From NCBI GenBank assembly GCA_013416795.1, contig RQSC01000308.1:1-64000 (forward strand): 64,000 bases of DNA, written 5' to 3'. How positions within the stretch are numbered: position 1 is the stretch's first letter; every line of letters begins with the position of its first letter. This document shows positions 10,663 to 20,822 of the stretch, in pieces. This stretch comes from Prasinococcaceae sp. CCMP 1430 (taxonomy: Eukaryota > Prasinodermophyta > Palmophyllophyceae > Prasinococcales > Prasinococcaceae). The position numbers and the translations under genes are program-made. The notes under the pieces were generated by a model. It saw only the letters and a list, made by a program, of their open reading frames with translations, was not told the origin of the DNA and made no database searches.

Positions 10663-13600
10663 TCAAGCGCCCCGCTGCTCGCGGTACTCCTGGATTTTGC
10701 GCTTGCGCCTGCCGGCCTTCTTCTCCGCGCGCCTGACCTTGCGGCGCGCGTCCGCCTGCGGGTCCAGCAGCGCGCCGAGTGCTCGCTTGCGCTTGCGCGC
10801 GGCCGCGGCGGCCTTCTTGCTGGCGCGCAGACCCGTCACCGCGTCGACGAATGCCTCCGAGCCAAGCACCTCCTGCAGCAGCGACTCCACCTCGCTGCTG
10901 AGCGAGCCAAGCACCTTGGCGAGCGCGGCGGAGGTGTTGTTTGCCGCCTCATATTCAGCCGCCTCCGCAGCCTCCTCCTCGGCCTCCTCGAAGACCTTGA
11001 GCGAGCGCTCCTTGTTCTTCTTGAAGCTGCGCTTGGCGATTTCTGCGGCCTCCTTTTCGGTGGCCGCCTTGGCAACGGTGCGCCCGCGCATGACGGGCTT
11101 GAGCAGGAGCTGCGCATTGGGCACGAGCGCCTCACGGTCCAGCGTGGCGGCCACTCCGGCGACTACCTCGAGCGCGTAGCGCACCTGCAAGTCTGCACCC
11201 TGCGCGGCCAGTCGAGCCACACGAGCCAGCATCCAGCCGAGCGCTGCGCCCACCGCACCGCCCGCGGCGGCCGCGGCAGCGCGCCCCTCATCCTCCTCCA
11301 CGTCCTCATCCTCGACCATCTCCTGCTCTTCGTACGCGTCGCCCTCGCCGTCGGCGACCGCGCCGAACATGGCGTCAGCTGCCACGGCTGGCGTTTCGTG
11401 CAGCAGCCTGGCGAGCGCGATCAGGTTCTTGACACCCTGCTCCGCCAGAGTGCCGCCCTCGACGTCCGTGGACACAGCGCGCAGCTGCGCGTCTGCGAGC
11501 GCGCGCAGCCGCGAGCACGGCGCGCTCCACGCGGCGGAGCGCAGGCGCAAGCCCAGCACGCGCGAGGCCGCCGAGCGCACCCATGTGTGCTGGTGCAGCA
11601 GCAAGCACGGAGCGCACGCGTCCGACCACAACGCCTCGCCCTGCGGAAGCGCCATGGTGCCCGCCGAGCGCGACACGAGCTTCTCCACCAGCAGCAGCGA
11701 AACGTACGCCTCCCGCCACCGTTCGGCGGCCGCGCCGTCGGCTGGCGACATGACGCGCTGCTCAGCCTCCTCGAGGATGGGTCGCAGCGACCTGCGCAGC
11801 GAGTCGACCGTCGGTTTGCTGTTCGACTCGAACATCTCTTGCGAGGCATCTGCAGCCAGGCTGAGAACCTGCATGCCAACGCAGCGAAGCTGCCAGTTGT
11901 CGCTGCCCATCAGCGAGCGCACGGCGGCGCCCAGAGAAGCGCGGCTGGCTGCGCTCGCGCGCGCGAGCATCACCCGCAGCGCAGCGCCAGAGGCGGCACG
12001 CGCGGCAGCGTCGGGGTCCTCGGTGAGGCGCTGCGCGAGCGGCGGCATCATCGCGGGAACCATCTCATCGAGCAGCTCTTGTGGCAACTGACCGGCCACA
12101 CCCTCCAGCGCGCGCGCAGCCGCCACCCTGCCCGTCGGATGCTCGTAGGTGAGGTTGACGAGCAGGAACTCAACGTGCTGGCGCAAGCGCTTGGGCCCAA
12201 GAGGATACTCGAGCAGGAACTGGATGAGCGCGCCGTGGCTCTGCTGGCGCACGCTTGCGTGCTGGCTCTTCACCAGCAGCTCTTGCACGCGTCCCATGAT
12301 GTCGTACACGCTGTCAATGACAACGCGCCGCCCAAGGATCACCCGCAGCAGGCGGAAGGTGGTCGCCTGCGTGGAAGAGTCCTCGATGTCGGTGAAGGAG
12401 CTCTCAAGCAGCGCGCGCAGTTGCGTGTCCGTGGCGTCCCAGCCGCAGTTGGTGTGAAGCAGCGACGTGAGGAGCTTGATGCACTCCTGAGAGAGCGCCG
12501 AAGTCGCCGAAACCCCGCCGCGCAAGAGTGACAACGAGCGCCGTGCAAGCTCCTGCGTATGCCCACGCAGGGTGGGCAGCGGGTAGCGGCACATGATTGC
12601 CAGACACTTGAGCGCCAACGTCACGACCGCGGTCGAGTGCTGCCGCATGCAGCGCGCGAGGACCGGCACGAATGGCGCGAGCAGTTCAAGGCGCGTGGGC
12701 TCCACATCGACCGTGGCCTCCTGCTCGCCGTCTTCTCCGCCGGCCGGCTCGCCAGCAGGAGTGCCTTCGACGCCAGTGCCCTCGTCCGCAGCGTCGGTCG
12801 CCCCCGCGCCGGCGGCGGGCCCAGCCGCGCCAGCTCGTGCACCGCCGCCTCCATGGTTCCGGCCGCGCCCCCCGCCGGTGCCGTGCTTGAGAAAGGTAAG
12901 CAGCATCTGGAGCGCGAACTCGGCTAGCATGGCTTCACCGCTGTTTTTCTTGCCCAGGACGGCGAGGCGTTGCTGCTCGCGCGGCGCCACGCGGCCCTCG
13001 CCGCCTGCTGAAGCGGCAGGCGCATGCGCGTCGAGCAGCGAGTGCACGAGCAGCAGCAGCTCCTGCGGGCTAGCAGTGCGGTTGGCCAAGAAGCCGCGCG
13101 CGAGAGCGCGCAGCATCTCCGCCACGCGCTCGCGCACGCGCGGCGATGTCGAACTCGGCACATAGGACGCGACGGCATCGACCAGACTGGACACAACCGC
13201 TGCGTCCGCACTGAAGTGCACGGAGCGCGCAAGGATGGCCAGCGAGTCGTACGAGCAACACTTGCGCGCCTCCTTGCCTTTTGAGGCGATTTTGCCCACC
13301 TTGCGCTCCTCCGCGGCCAAGCCCATCACGTCCTCGGCAAGGATGGGAACGAGTGGGTCCACACTGCTGTCCAGGTCACCAGGAGCAGTGCTCGGGTCTG
13401 CCGCGACGCGCTCGAGGATGGCGTGCAGCGTGTAGCCGAGCACGTGCAGCTGGTAACCCTTGCGCAGGCTCGTGCACAGCGCAGCGATGATCTGCGGCAT
13501 CTCTCGCGCGCCCACAACCCGCGCGACCCCGATCAGCGCCTCGCGCGCGCTGTCGCGGACGTCAGGCCCGTGGCTCGCGAGCGCATTGGAGGTGGTCTGG

Positions 13601-16600
13601 ATGGCCGCCGCGCGCACGTGTGTGAGCTTGTCGGCCTCCTCAGGCAGCGCCTGCACCACGCGAACGATGGCCATCACTATCGGAGCGCGCACCACACCGC
13701 CCTTGACGTCGTTGATGATGAGCGCCTGCAGACCCGGCAGCACGCCGCGCATGAGACCGGCGGCAATGGCGCCGCGCGGCGTGCCGCACGGCGGCGCCGC
13801 GAGCGGGTAGGCGCTGACGAGTGTCGCCACCGCGCCGACCTGCGCCGCGTCGCGCCTGCTCTTGCCGCCCCGGACGCCCCTCACCAATCGCATGAGCAGA
13901 GTGTGGAATCGCCCCCAGTGCATGCGCCCACACACAGCGCTCAGCGCAGCCACGGCAGCGGCCTTCATGTTGCCGTCCGAGCCGCTCTGCGAGTCTGACA
14001 GGATGCGCGCGCACATGGGCGCCCATAGCCCCGACAGCACGCCCTGCGAAAAGGTCGTCGTGTCCACGTTGCCCCCCTCGACGCCCTCGGACGCGGCGGC
14101 TTGCTGTTGCCTCGCGAGGGCTGTTTCGCCCTCGGCCATACCGCGGCACTCAGCTGCCAGCCGGTGCAGCGCTCGCACGCGCCTGTGTTGTTGCAGGTGG
14201 ACCATATTCAGAAAGAAATCCACCTCCTCATCGTCGCTCAGCAGGCAACGGAGCTGCGTGAATGGAGCGTACGGCAGCTCGAGCGCGCACAGGCGGAGCA
14301 GCGACAGGAACTCATTCTGTGCCTGTGGCGAACCTTTGCGAACAGCGTCCATAGCCGACGGCAGCACCGACGCGAGCATGACACTGTGTAGCGAGCGCCC
14401 AGCGACCGACGCGCTAGCGTTGCCATCAGCATTACCACCGACGTCCTCGCCCACACCATTCGCATCCTCCATGTCAGCGTTTTGACCTACGATTGCGTGA
14501 CCCTCGGGATCGGCAGCACACGCGTCTTCCACGCCTTGAGATGCACCGGCAGCCTTCACGAGCTCCGCCAGCGACGCGCTAGCACTCGCACGGACGGCCG
14601 TGTCGTTGGAGTTGAGGTCGAAGCACGCCTGGTGTGCGAGAGGCAGGACCGCCGCTGGCGCGAGCGAGGCGTATAGCTTGGTGTCCATTTTGCGGTACGC
14701 GCCGATGCGTGCGTCGTAGTCGGGCTCGTCGTCGATGCTTTCGGCGTCGTATGCATTCAGCGCTGCCAGCAGCTCACTGGCCGAGCGCAAGTCAGCGCCC
14801 GCTGCCGGCAGGCACGAGGCGCCGTCGAGCGCCGCCGCGAGCGCCGTGCGGCCCGCACGGTCGGAAATCATTGCAAGCAGGCGACACATGGGCGGCATGA
14901 CGTCGCGCAGGAGATCAGCCCCTGCGTTGGCATCAGCGTCTGAGCCCTTCGCGTGCTCGGCGCTTCGTTTGCACGCGGCAGCGACAACGTTGAGTGCTTC
15001 ACGCACGGTGGCAGAGCCAGCGGCACGCGCGGTCTTGCCAGCGGCCTGAAGTAGCGGCACAGCGGCGCATGCTGTTGCGGCGACATGCTCCGCAGGCATG
15101 CGCGCCGCGAGCGACGCGAGCACGGCGAGCTCACGCACGTACGCCTGGTCGCCACCTCGGCGCGACGCGTGTGCATTGTGCCCACCCGTGCTACTGTTGA
15201 CTGCCGCAGCCGCGCTGAGCCGCGTGCGTAGCTGATCAAGCAGCTGCGATAGCACAGGCTGCAGAAGCTCCGCGCCGAGCTCGCCACCGTCGTGCTCGAG
15301 CAACGCCTCAATGACTGCCAATGCCTCATCCTCGATGAACGCCTTCGAACGCGCCACGTTCACTCCACCCCTCCCTCCAGAAACCTTGCTACCATTGAGG
15401 TGCAAACAGTCTACAATGCGCGGGAGGACGTCCGCACCCTCGGACGCGCCAATGGTCAGGTGCCGCACAAGAGTTGGGTCGGCTGCCAGTGCCGCTGCCA
15501 GCTCAATGACTGGCGGGCACTGCGATCCCTCACCCGCCGCCGCGGTGGCGTCTATCGGCAGACGCACGATGGCATCTCCTGCCGCCGCGAGCAGTGAGTC
15601 GAGGAGCAGCGGCGAGAGCATCTGGGGTTGACGGCGAGCGACGAGCGCCACCAGGCGTAGACACGCCGCGCGACACGCGCGGATCGTTGGCCCGCCGCCG
15701 GCCATCGCAGGCGATGCCAGCTCCTGGTAGCAGCGCACCACAATTGCCATTAGGGCTTCTGTGTACCTCAGTAAGCCCATGCTGAGTGAGTCAAGCAGCG
15801 TGTTCATGAGTCCCAGCGTGCCCAGCAGGCGCTTGGGCTGCACAGCGCCCACCAGCTGAGCGCCCTGCAGCCCCTCAACGAAGGTGTCCCCGGCGTCGAC
15901 GAGCGTAAGCGCCCACGCCTCCCCCATCGCGCGTTGTGGCAGCGATTCGCGCGCCGCCTCGCCGCCAGTGCGCGCGAATGCCGCCGCGAATGGGCGAAGC
16001 AGCAACACCATCACGGGGAGCAGCTCCTCCGTGGAGAGTGAGCTGAAGGCGGTCAGCACGGCGGGCCTCGCCGTGCGCGCGCTCTTCTTCTTTCCCGATC
16101 CTCGGCCGCCCTGCTTGAGCCTCGGCCACATGGCGCGCACGAGCAACACGAGCAGGCAGGCGCGGTCGCTGTCCTCGATGGCACCGCCGCTCGCTCGTCG
16201 CTCGAGTGAGAAGCGCACGAGTTCTTCACGGATACTCGTCGGGTAGAGCATCTTGCGCACGTGCTCGGCGTACGGCACGAGCTCTGGGATCTCAAAGCGT
16301 CCCAAGGCGCCGAGCGCAAGCTCCTGCATCTTTGGCTCGTTGTCGCTCAGCAGCTCCTCCAGCGTGGCGCGGATGGCGCCCGCACGAGCGCTGCTACGCA
16401 ATTTCTTCAGACCACCGATGACGCGCAGCCATTCGCCGAGGCACTCACGCCAGCCACGTGCCGAATATGAGCGCAGGCGTGGCACCTGGCCGCCGTCTGC
16501 GCTGTCGCCAACTACGAACACCAGGAAGAGTTCGGGGATGCGCAGGCCGACCTTCGTCTCCTTGTCATCCTTGACGTTCAGTGACCGTGAGCCCACGATC

Positions 16601-19227
16601 TTGAGAAGCTGCACGACGTGTTTGGGTCCGCACACTGGCGCGTCGAGCTCGCCGCCATTAGCGCCTTCGCGCTCTGCCGCCAAATACAGCTCCTCGCTGC
16701 GCTCCCAAATGCTGGGTGGCAGCTGCTGCTCGACGCCTGCGGGCACAAGCTCCAATTCGTCGGCCTCGTGCTCCCTCTCCCCATCATCGCCCTCGCCATC
16801 CAGCGCGTCGAGTGCCGTGTCGCCAATGAGCTGCACATCGCCAGCGGGTTGACTCCCCTCCCCACCTTCGAGCTCCATCGCAGGAGCCGCGTCAGCGTCG
16901 TCCTCGATGTCCTCGAGCTCCTCACCAACGATGCCTTCTTGCATGAGGTCTGTCTGAGCGCGTTCGAGCTCATCCACAAGCGCCTCCCACCCAGCCGCAG
17001 GGCGCTTGTCGAGCAACGCCTCGTACGAAGTGGCCACTGTCGCCCACATGGGCGAGTAGCGCTGACGCAGCGCTCCTAGCATGAGGGCCGCAAGCGCCGC
17101 CGACAGCGTTTTCGGCAGCCGCCCCGAATTGACGCGTAGTGCCGAGCGTGACACCATTGGCGTGCGCTCGCGCCCGTTGGTAGGCGTCAGCGGGCTGCTA
17201 AACACCTCGAGCCAGTCCTCCAGAAGCGTGGTGTCGTGCGTGTCGTCGCCAGAGTCAGGCTGCTCGAACACACAAAGCGTACGCAGGGTCGCGCGACGCA
17301 GCGGCGCGCAGCCGCTCCGCAGATTGGAGAGCACCCCCGGCAGCCGTCTGCTGAACTCCTTCAGAGTAGTGGCAGCTGCGAGCTTCTTCGAGCCATCACG
17401 CCCCCCGACGCTCTCCGCGGCCATCGCAGAGAGCTCAAACGCGAAGGGGCAGTCGCCACGCCTGAATGCGAGCTCGATGAGGTCCACAACAATTGACTGG
17501 TGCGTGAGCTCCTTCAGGTCGAGATCTTTGGCAGCGTGTGCGATTGCCTCGTAACCCGTCTGAAGCAGCAAGCCAGCGGACGGCTCCTGATGCAGTTGAG
17601 CGAGCGCATCGGCCGTGCCGCGAATGAGCGCGCACAAGCGTTTTCGTTGCGTGTCACTGGTGACAACCCCGCGCCTCGTGAGCAGTGGCAGCGCGCGAAG
17701 TGCAGCCCATGCCCGCGCCTTGCTCGCAGAGTCACTGAAGGCTTGCGTGGGCGCTGCGTTGAGAGCAGCCACCCTCTGCTCGACGCATGCAGCGGCAACC
17801 TTGGGGAGTGGCAGGCCGCCTAGTCCGAAGTCGCGGTGCATGGCATTTGTGAGCGCAAGAAGCGCGTCCTCAGACCCCTCAGCACCGAGCTCCAACAGCC
17901 GTGTCACCAACTCGATAGCGAGCGGGCCGCTCGAGCGCAGCGCGGCGGCGTCCTGCAGACCGAGGAGTGCGATGGCGACGGGCTCGAGCGCTGCGGGGCC
18001 ACACCTCAGCAGCGGCTGTTTCCAGCGGGACGCCACATGAGCGGCGGCGAGCAGGACGGGCTGCGCGGGTGCGGCTGCTTGGCTAGCGCCGAGGCAAGCG
18101 CGCGCGAGGCGCGCGCACGCGGCCTCGAGCACCCCTGCGCCCTCCAAGCCCGCCTCCGCCATCGAGGCCGCACGCTGTAGCGCTTCGTCGCCCAGCTTGA
18201 GGAACGGCGCCAGGTCGTGACAGCGGACGCCGCGGTTGAACTCGAGGGCGGTGGCGGCAAACGCCACACACGACGCAGCGTACGTTGCCTCGCCGGAGGC
18301 ATCCGCCAAAGACGCCCTGGCGGCGTCCACCACCGCAACCCACAGCGGCGCGCCCGCCTTGGGGCTGATGCGCAGCCGCGCGAGAGCGCGCTCGGCGGCG
18401 GCGGCCATCGCCTCGCCACTCCTGCCCATGCCGCACACCTTGGGTCCCAGGAGCACGCGCACAAGCGCGGGCGCGCGGCTGTGTAGGCCTTGCTGCACGC
18501 CCGCCATAGCTTCGCTCACCAGCGCGCCAGCTGCATCGGCCTCAAGCTGCCCCCCCTTGCGACACTCCTTTCGCAACGAGTGTAGCGCTGCAGCGAGCTG
18601 CTCCTGCGGCGCCGAACGCACGAGGAACGCGAGCGCTCCCGCCGCAAACATGCGAATTTCCACGCGGGGATGGAGGCGCAGCGGCGCAGCCGCGCCGATG
18701 ACATCGGCCAGCATGCGCGTGAGCCACCGCCGCAGGTACTTGAACACGAAGCTCAAAGCGGTGAAGGCCGCCTCGACGGCACGCGGGTCTGCGGCCGTCT
18801 CCGAGACGTTGGGCCCACGGCGGTCCGCGACGAGCTCACCGCAGCGCGCGAGCATCGCCGGCACGTGCGGCACGAAGTCGGACTGCAGGTCACGCGCGAG
18901 CATGGCCAGCAGGCTCAGCGCCGGCTCGGGGCACGCGCCCTCATCGGCCTCCGATGCGGGCACACGCACGCGCGCGAGCAGGTCCTCGGCTATCGCATCT
19001 CTGTGGTGCACCACCGACGGGAGCGTGCGGCAGCGTGGCAGCAGCTCGTCGGCGAGCGCCTTGTACGCGGCGCTCACATCGAGCTCTTCCCACTGCGCCA
19101 GTCCCTCCTGTATGAAGCTCTCCGCGCCGTGAGCCGGCTCGTCCCGCACCGGCCCCAGCCGGCGGTACACGTCGACCTCGACGGTGCGTAGCCGCGCCGC
19201 GAACGAGCGGTGGCGGAAGCGGCGCAC
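10663..19227 (-). CDS. UTP20: UTP20/DRIM, small-subunit processome HEAT-repeat protein
   Basis: Huge HEAT-repeat scaffold of the nucleolar SSU processome, needed for 18S rRNA maturation. The frame encodes about 2,850 residues, close to the roughly 2,785 of human UTP20, with no intron over 8.5 kb. Identity rests on the N-terminal pattern RSFAARLRTVEVDVYRRLG, then LARDLQSDF, FKYLRRWL and RMFAAGALAFLVR, which match the family's first HEAT units, and on the basic C-terminal tail RKRKIQEYREQRGA. The codon at 19225-19227 is GTG, and no in-frame ATG exists before an upstream stop at 19486. The true start must therefore be in a short upstream exon or be non-ATG. The many open frames on the other strand are shadows. 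Confidence 0.9.
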   Translation of the reverse strand: MRRFRHRSFAARLRTVEVDVYRRLGPVRDEPAHGAESFIQEGLAQWEELDVSAAYKALADELLPRCRTLPSVVHHRDAIAEDLLARVRVPASEADEGACPEPALSLLAMLARDLQSDFVPHVPAMLARCGELVADRRGPNVSETAADPRAVEAAFTALSFVFKYLRRWLTRMLADVIGAAAPLRLHPRVEIRMFAAGALAFLVRSAPQEQLAAALHSLRKECRKGGQLEADAAGALVSEAMAGVQQGLHSRAPALVRVLLGPKVCGMGRSGEAMAAAAERALARLRISPKAGAPLWVAVVDAARASLADASGEATYAASCVAFAATALEFNRGVRCHDLAPFLKLGDEALQRAASMAEAGLEGAGVLEAACARLARACLGASQAAAPAQPVLLAAAHVASRWKQPLLRCGPAALEPVAIALLGLQDAAALRSSGPLAIELVTRLLELGAEGSEDALLALTNAMHRDFGLGGLPLPKVAAACVEQRVAALNAAPTQAFSDSASKARAWAALRALPLLTRRGVVTSDTQRKRLCALIRGTADALAQLHQEPSAGLLLQTGYEAIAHAAKDLDLKELTHQSIVVDLIELAFRRGDCPFAFELSAMAAESVGGRDGSKKLAAATTLKEFSRRLPGVLSNLRSGCAPLRRATLRTLCVFEQPDSGDDTHDTTLLEDWLEVFSSPLTPTNGRERTPMVSRSALRVNSGRLPKTLSAALAALMLGALRQRYSPMWATVATSYEALLDKRPAAGWEALVDELERAQTDLMQEGIVGEELEDIEDDADAAPAMELEGGEGSQPAGDVQLIGDTALDALDGEGDDGEREHEADELELVPAGVEQQLPPSIWERSEELYLAAEREGANGGELDAPVCGPKHVVQLLKIVGSRSLNVKDDKETKVGLRIPELFLVFVVGDSADGGQVPRLRSYSARGWRECLGEWLRVIGGLKKLRSSARAGAIRATLEELLSDNEPKMQELALGALGRFEIPELVPYAEHVRKMLYPTSIREELVRFSLERRASGGAIEDSDRACLLVLLVRAMWPRLKQGGRGSGKKKSARTARPAVLTAFSSLSTEELLPVMVLLLRPFAAAFARTGGEAARESLPQRAMGEAWALTLVDAGDTFVEGLQGAQLVGAVQPKRLLGTLGLMNTLLDSLSMGLLRYTEALMAIVVRCYQELASPAMAGGGPTIRACRAACLRLVALVARRQPQMLSPLLLDSLLAAAGDAIVRLPIDATAAAGEGSQCPPVIELAAALAADPTLVRHLTIGASEGADVLPRIVDCLHLNGSKVSGGRGGVNVARSKAFIEDEALAVIEALLEHDGGELGAELLQPVLSQLLDQLRTRLSAAAAVNSSTGGHNAHASRRGGDQAYVRELAVLASLAARMPAEHVAATACAAVPLLQAAGKTARAAGSATVREALNVVAAACKRSAEHAKGSDADANAGADLLRDVMPPMCRLLAMISDRAGRTALAAALDGASCLPAAGADLRSASELLAALNAYDAESIDDEPDYDARIGAYRKMDTKLYASLAPAAVLPLAHQACFDLNSNDTAVRASASASLAELVKAAGASQGVEDACAADPEGHAIVGQNADMEDANGVGEDVGGNADGNASASVAGRSLHSVMLASVLPSAMDAVRKGSPQAQNEFLSLLRLCALELPYAPFTQLRCLLSDDEEVDFFLNMVHLQQHRRVRALHRLAAECRGMAEGETALARQQQAAASEGVEGGNVDTTTFSQGVLSGLWAPMCARILSDSQSGSDGNMKAAAVAALSAVCGRMHWGRFHTLLMRLVRGVRGGKSRRDAAQVGAVATLVSAYPLAAPPCGTPRGAIAAGLMRGVLPGLQALIINDVKGGVVRAPIVMAIVRVVQALPEEADKLTHVRAAAIQTTSNALASHGPDVRDSAREALIGVARVVGAREMPQIIAALCTSLRKGYQLHVLGYTLHAILERVAADPSTAPGDLDSSVDPLVPILAEDVMGLAAEERKVGKIASKGKEARKCCSYDSLAILARSVHFSADAAVVSSLVDAVASYVPSSTSPRVRERVAEMLRALARGFLANRTASPQELLLLVHSLLDAHAPAASAGGEGRVAPREQQRLAVLGKKNSGEAMLAEFALQMLLTFLKHGTGGGRGRNHGGGGARAGAAGPAAGAGATDAADEGTGVEGTPAGEPAGGEDGEQEATVDVEPTRLELLAPFVPVLARCMRQHSTAVVTLALKCLAIMCRYPLPTLRGHTQELARRSLSLLRGGVSATSALSQECIKLLTSLLHTNCGWDATDTQLRALLESSFTDIEDSSTQATTFRLLRVILGRRVVIDSVYDIMGRVQELLVKSQHASVRQQSHGALIQFLLEYPLGPKRLRQHVEFLLVNLTYEHPTGRVAAARALEGVAGQLPQELLDEMVPAMMPPLAQRLTEDPDAAARAASGAALRVMLARASAASRASLGAAVRSLMGSDNWQLRCVGMQVLSLAADASQEMFESNSKPTVDSLRRSLRPILEEAEQRVMSPADGAAAERWREAYVSLLLVEKLVSRSAGTMALPQGEALWSDACAPCLLLHQHTWVRSAASRVLGLRLRSAAWSAPCSRLRALADAQLRAVSTDVEGGTLAEQGVKNLIALARLLHETPAVAADAMFGAVADGEGDAYEEQEMVEDEDVEEDEGRAAAAAAGGAVGAALGWMLARVARLAAQGADLQVRYALEVVAGVAATLDREALVPNAQLLLKPVMRGRTVAKAATEKEAAEIAKRSFKKNKERSLKVFEEAEEEAAEAAEYEAANNTSAALAKVLGSLSSEVESLLQEVLGSEAFVDAVTGLRASKKAAAAARKRKRALGALLDPQADARRKVRRAEKKAGRRKRKIQEYREQRGA

Positions 19228-19973
19228 GCGCGCCCGTGGCGCGCCCGCGGCCAGCGCCGCGTCCGCCTCAGCGCGACCGCGGCCGCGGCTGCGGCCGCTC
19301 GCACCCCCTGCCCTCCCCCCCCCGCTAGCGCAGCAGAGGAGGGTCCTCCCCTCAGAGCCCAGGCCTGCCTCTCTCCTGCTCTCACGGAGGGGCCCCTCTC
19401 CCCCTCCCGCGGCAGGCGCCGCGCCCCCCCGGCGGCGTGGGGTGTGGCGTCGGCGGCTGCGGGCAGCGCCCGGCGGCGGCGGCGGCTATAGCCGCCGCTT
19501 GCCGCCGCCCGCTCGGAACCCACTCGGAACCCGCAACGCAAATGCGGAATCCTAATGGAATCCATAATCACTTGTCACGTCCGTCGCTGCGGCGTAGGCG
19601 CGCCGGCGTGCGGGGATTCCGCCACACCGGCCCATCAAAAAGCGTACGGACACAAAAAAACATTTCGGTGAGAATTTCCACCCAAAAAAGAGTGGGCGCG
19701 CTCCGCTCCCCTTGGAGAACGCCATCACCCTTTTTTTTTGTGCGGGGTCGGCGCGCTTGTCGATGTTTTAGGGTTTGACCCTAACCATCCGGAGGTGGCG
19801 GCCTTTCGACCTTTGTGCCAACAGGATGGCATTCAAAAGATCGATGGTTGGGTTTGGGTTTTGAGTGTCGCGACGTGGCCGCCACAGCGCGCGCACGCGC
19901 GCGCCTGCGTGAGGAGGGAGGGGGTGAGGGCAGAGGGCGACGAGGAGCGGGCGGCGGCGTTCGTCGGACAGCG
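19228..19973. other. Divergent promoter region, UTP20 / CIA2
   Basis: GC-rich near UTP20, then AT-richer (about 19500-19860) with A and T runs. The UTP20 start exon probably lies here. A perfect plant-type telo-box sequence is at 19768-19776, immediately followed by GACCCTAACC, giving an imperfect inverted pair. Confidence 0.5.
19768..19776 (+). promoter_or_regulatory. Telo-box-like motif TTAGGGTTT
   Basis: The complement of AAACCCTAA, the plant telo box found in promoters of ribosome-biogenesis and translation genes. Here it sits between UTP20 (ribosome biogenesis) and CIA2. Function in this organism is inference from position and sequence only. Confidence 0.35.
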
Positions 19974-20718
19974 ATGGCGGACAACCCCAACCCGGTGGTG
20001 CACGCCGTCGTGCGCGCGCGCGACGCGCGCCCCGGCCGCGCGCGGCGCAGGGCGCGGCGGCGGCGACAGCGGAAGCGACAGCGACAGCGAGGGCGACCAC
20101 GAGGTGGGAGGCGGGGGCAGGTGCGCGTGCGCGGGTGCGCGCGGGTGCGTGCGGGTGCGTGGGGGCGCCCGTATGAGGGCGCGCGCGGGCGCGTGCACGT
20201 CACGCTTGCCAGTGGGTGGCCTGTTTTGGTGTCGCGAAACGCATGCCACTCTTCGCACGGACGCAAGTCACTGACCTGCCCTCCCGCGCCCCCGTGCTCC
20301 CGCGGCGACGTCGTTGTGGCACAGGGAGGCCATCACACCGGAGGAACTCTTCAGCTACGTGCGTGACATCCGTGATCCCGAGCACCCGTACTCGCTTGAG
20401 CAGCTTCGAGTGATCACCCAGGACGCGGTGGAGGTCGACGACGACATGGGCCGCTGCCGACTGACGTTCACACCGACGGTCGCTCACTGCTCGATGGCCA
20501 CGCTCATCGGGCTCTGCCTGCGCGTGCGGCTCATGCGCGTCCTGCCCAAGCGATTTAAGGTGGATATTCGCGTGGCGCCCGGCTCGCATTCCACGGAGAT
20601 TGCGGTGAACAAGCAGCTGGGGGACAAGGAACGTGTGGCGGCGGCGCTGGAGAATGACAACCTCCGGGGGATGGCCGAGAAGTGCCTGAGCGGAGACGAT
20701 GACCCCATGGCGCTCTGA
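19974..20718 (+). CDS. CIA2/MIP18 (FAM96B) cytosolic Fe-S assembly factor
   Basis: DUF59-family subunit of the CIA targeting complex, which delivers Fe-S clusters to cytosolic and nuclear proteins, including DNA polymerases. Exon 2 (20325-20718) is unambiguous: DIRDPEHPYSLEQL, FTPTVAHCSMATLIGL (with the conserved reactive Cys), PKRFKVDIRVAPGSH, NKQLGDKERVAAALEN. Exon 1 starts at ATG 19974 (MADNPNPVVHA, like the N-x-NP start of plant AE7 and human MIP18) and ends at 20120 before GTGCGC. That end needs the acidic frame (DSGSDSDSEGDHE), one base off from the start frame. A short unrecognised intron or an indel in the CG run near 20010-20045 must lie between. CTGAC precedes the acceptor at 20324. 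Confidence 0.88.
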
Positions 20719-20822
20719 CGCGCGGCTGCGCGTTCACCAAGCGCGCTTCTGTCTACATATTTGTACATGTACAGGACTTTAATACGATCCAAAGAGTCAG
20801 CGGAGCGCGCGGGTAGCGGCTG

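Noticed and set aside
10483-12531. Long plus-strand open frame opposite UTP20
   Set aside because: Arg/His/Leu-rich translation with no family features. It mirrors the codon bias of UTP20, which has clear homology on the other strand.
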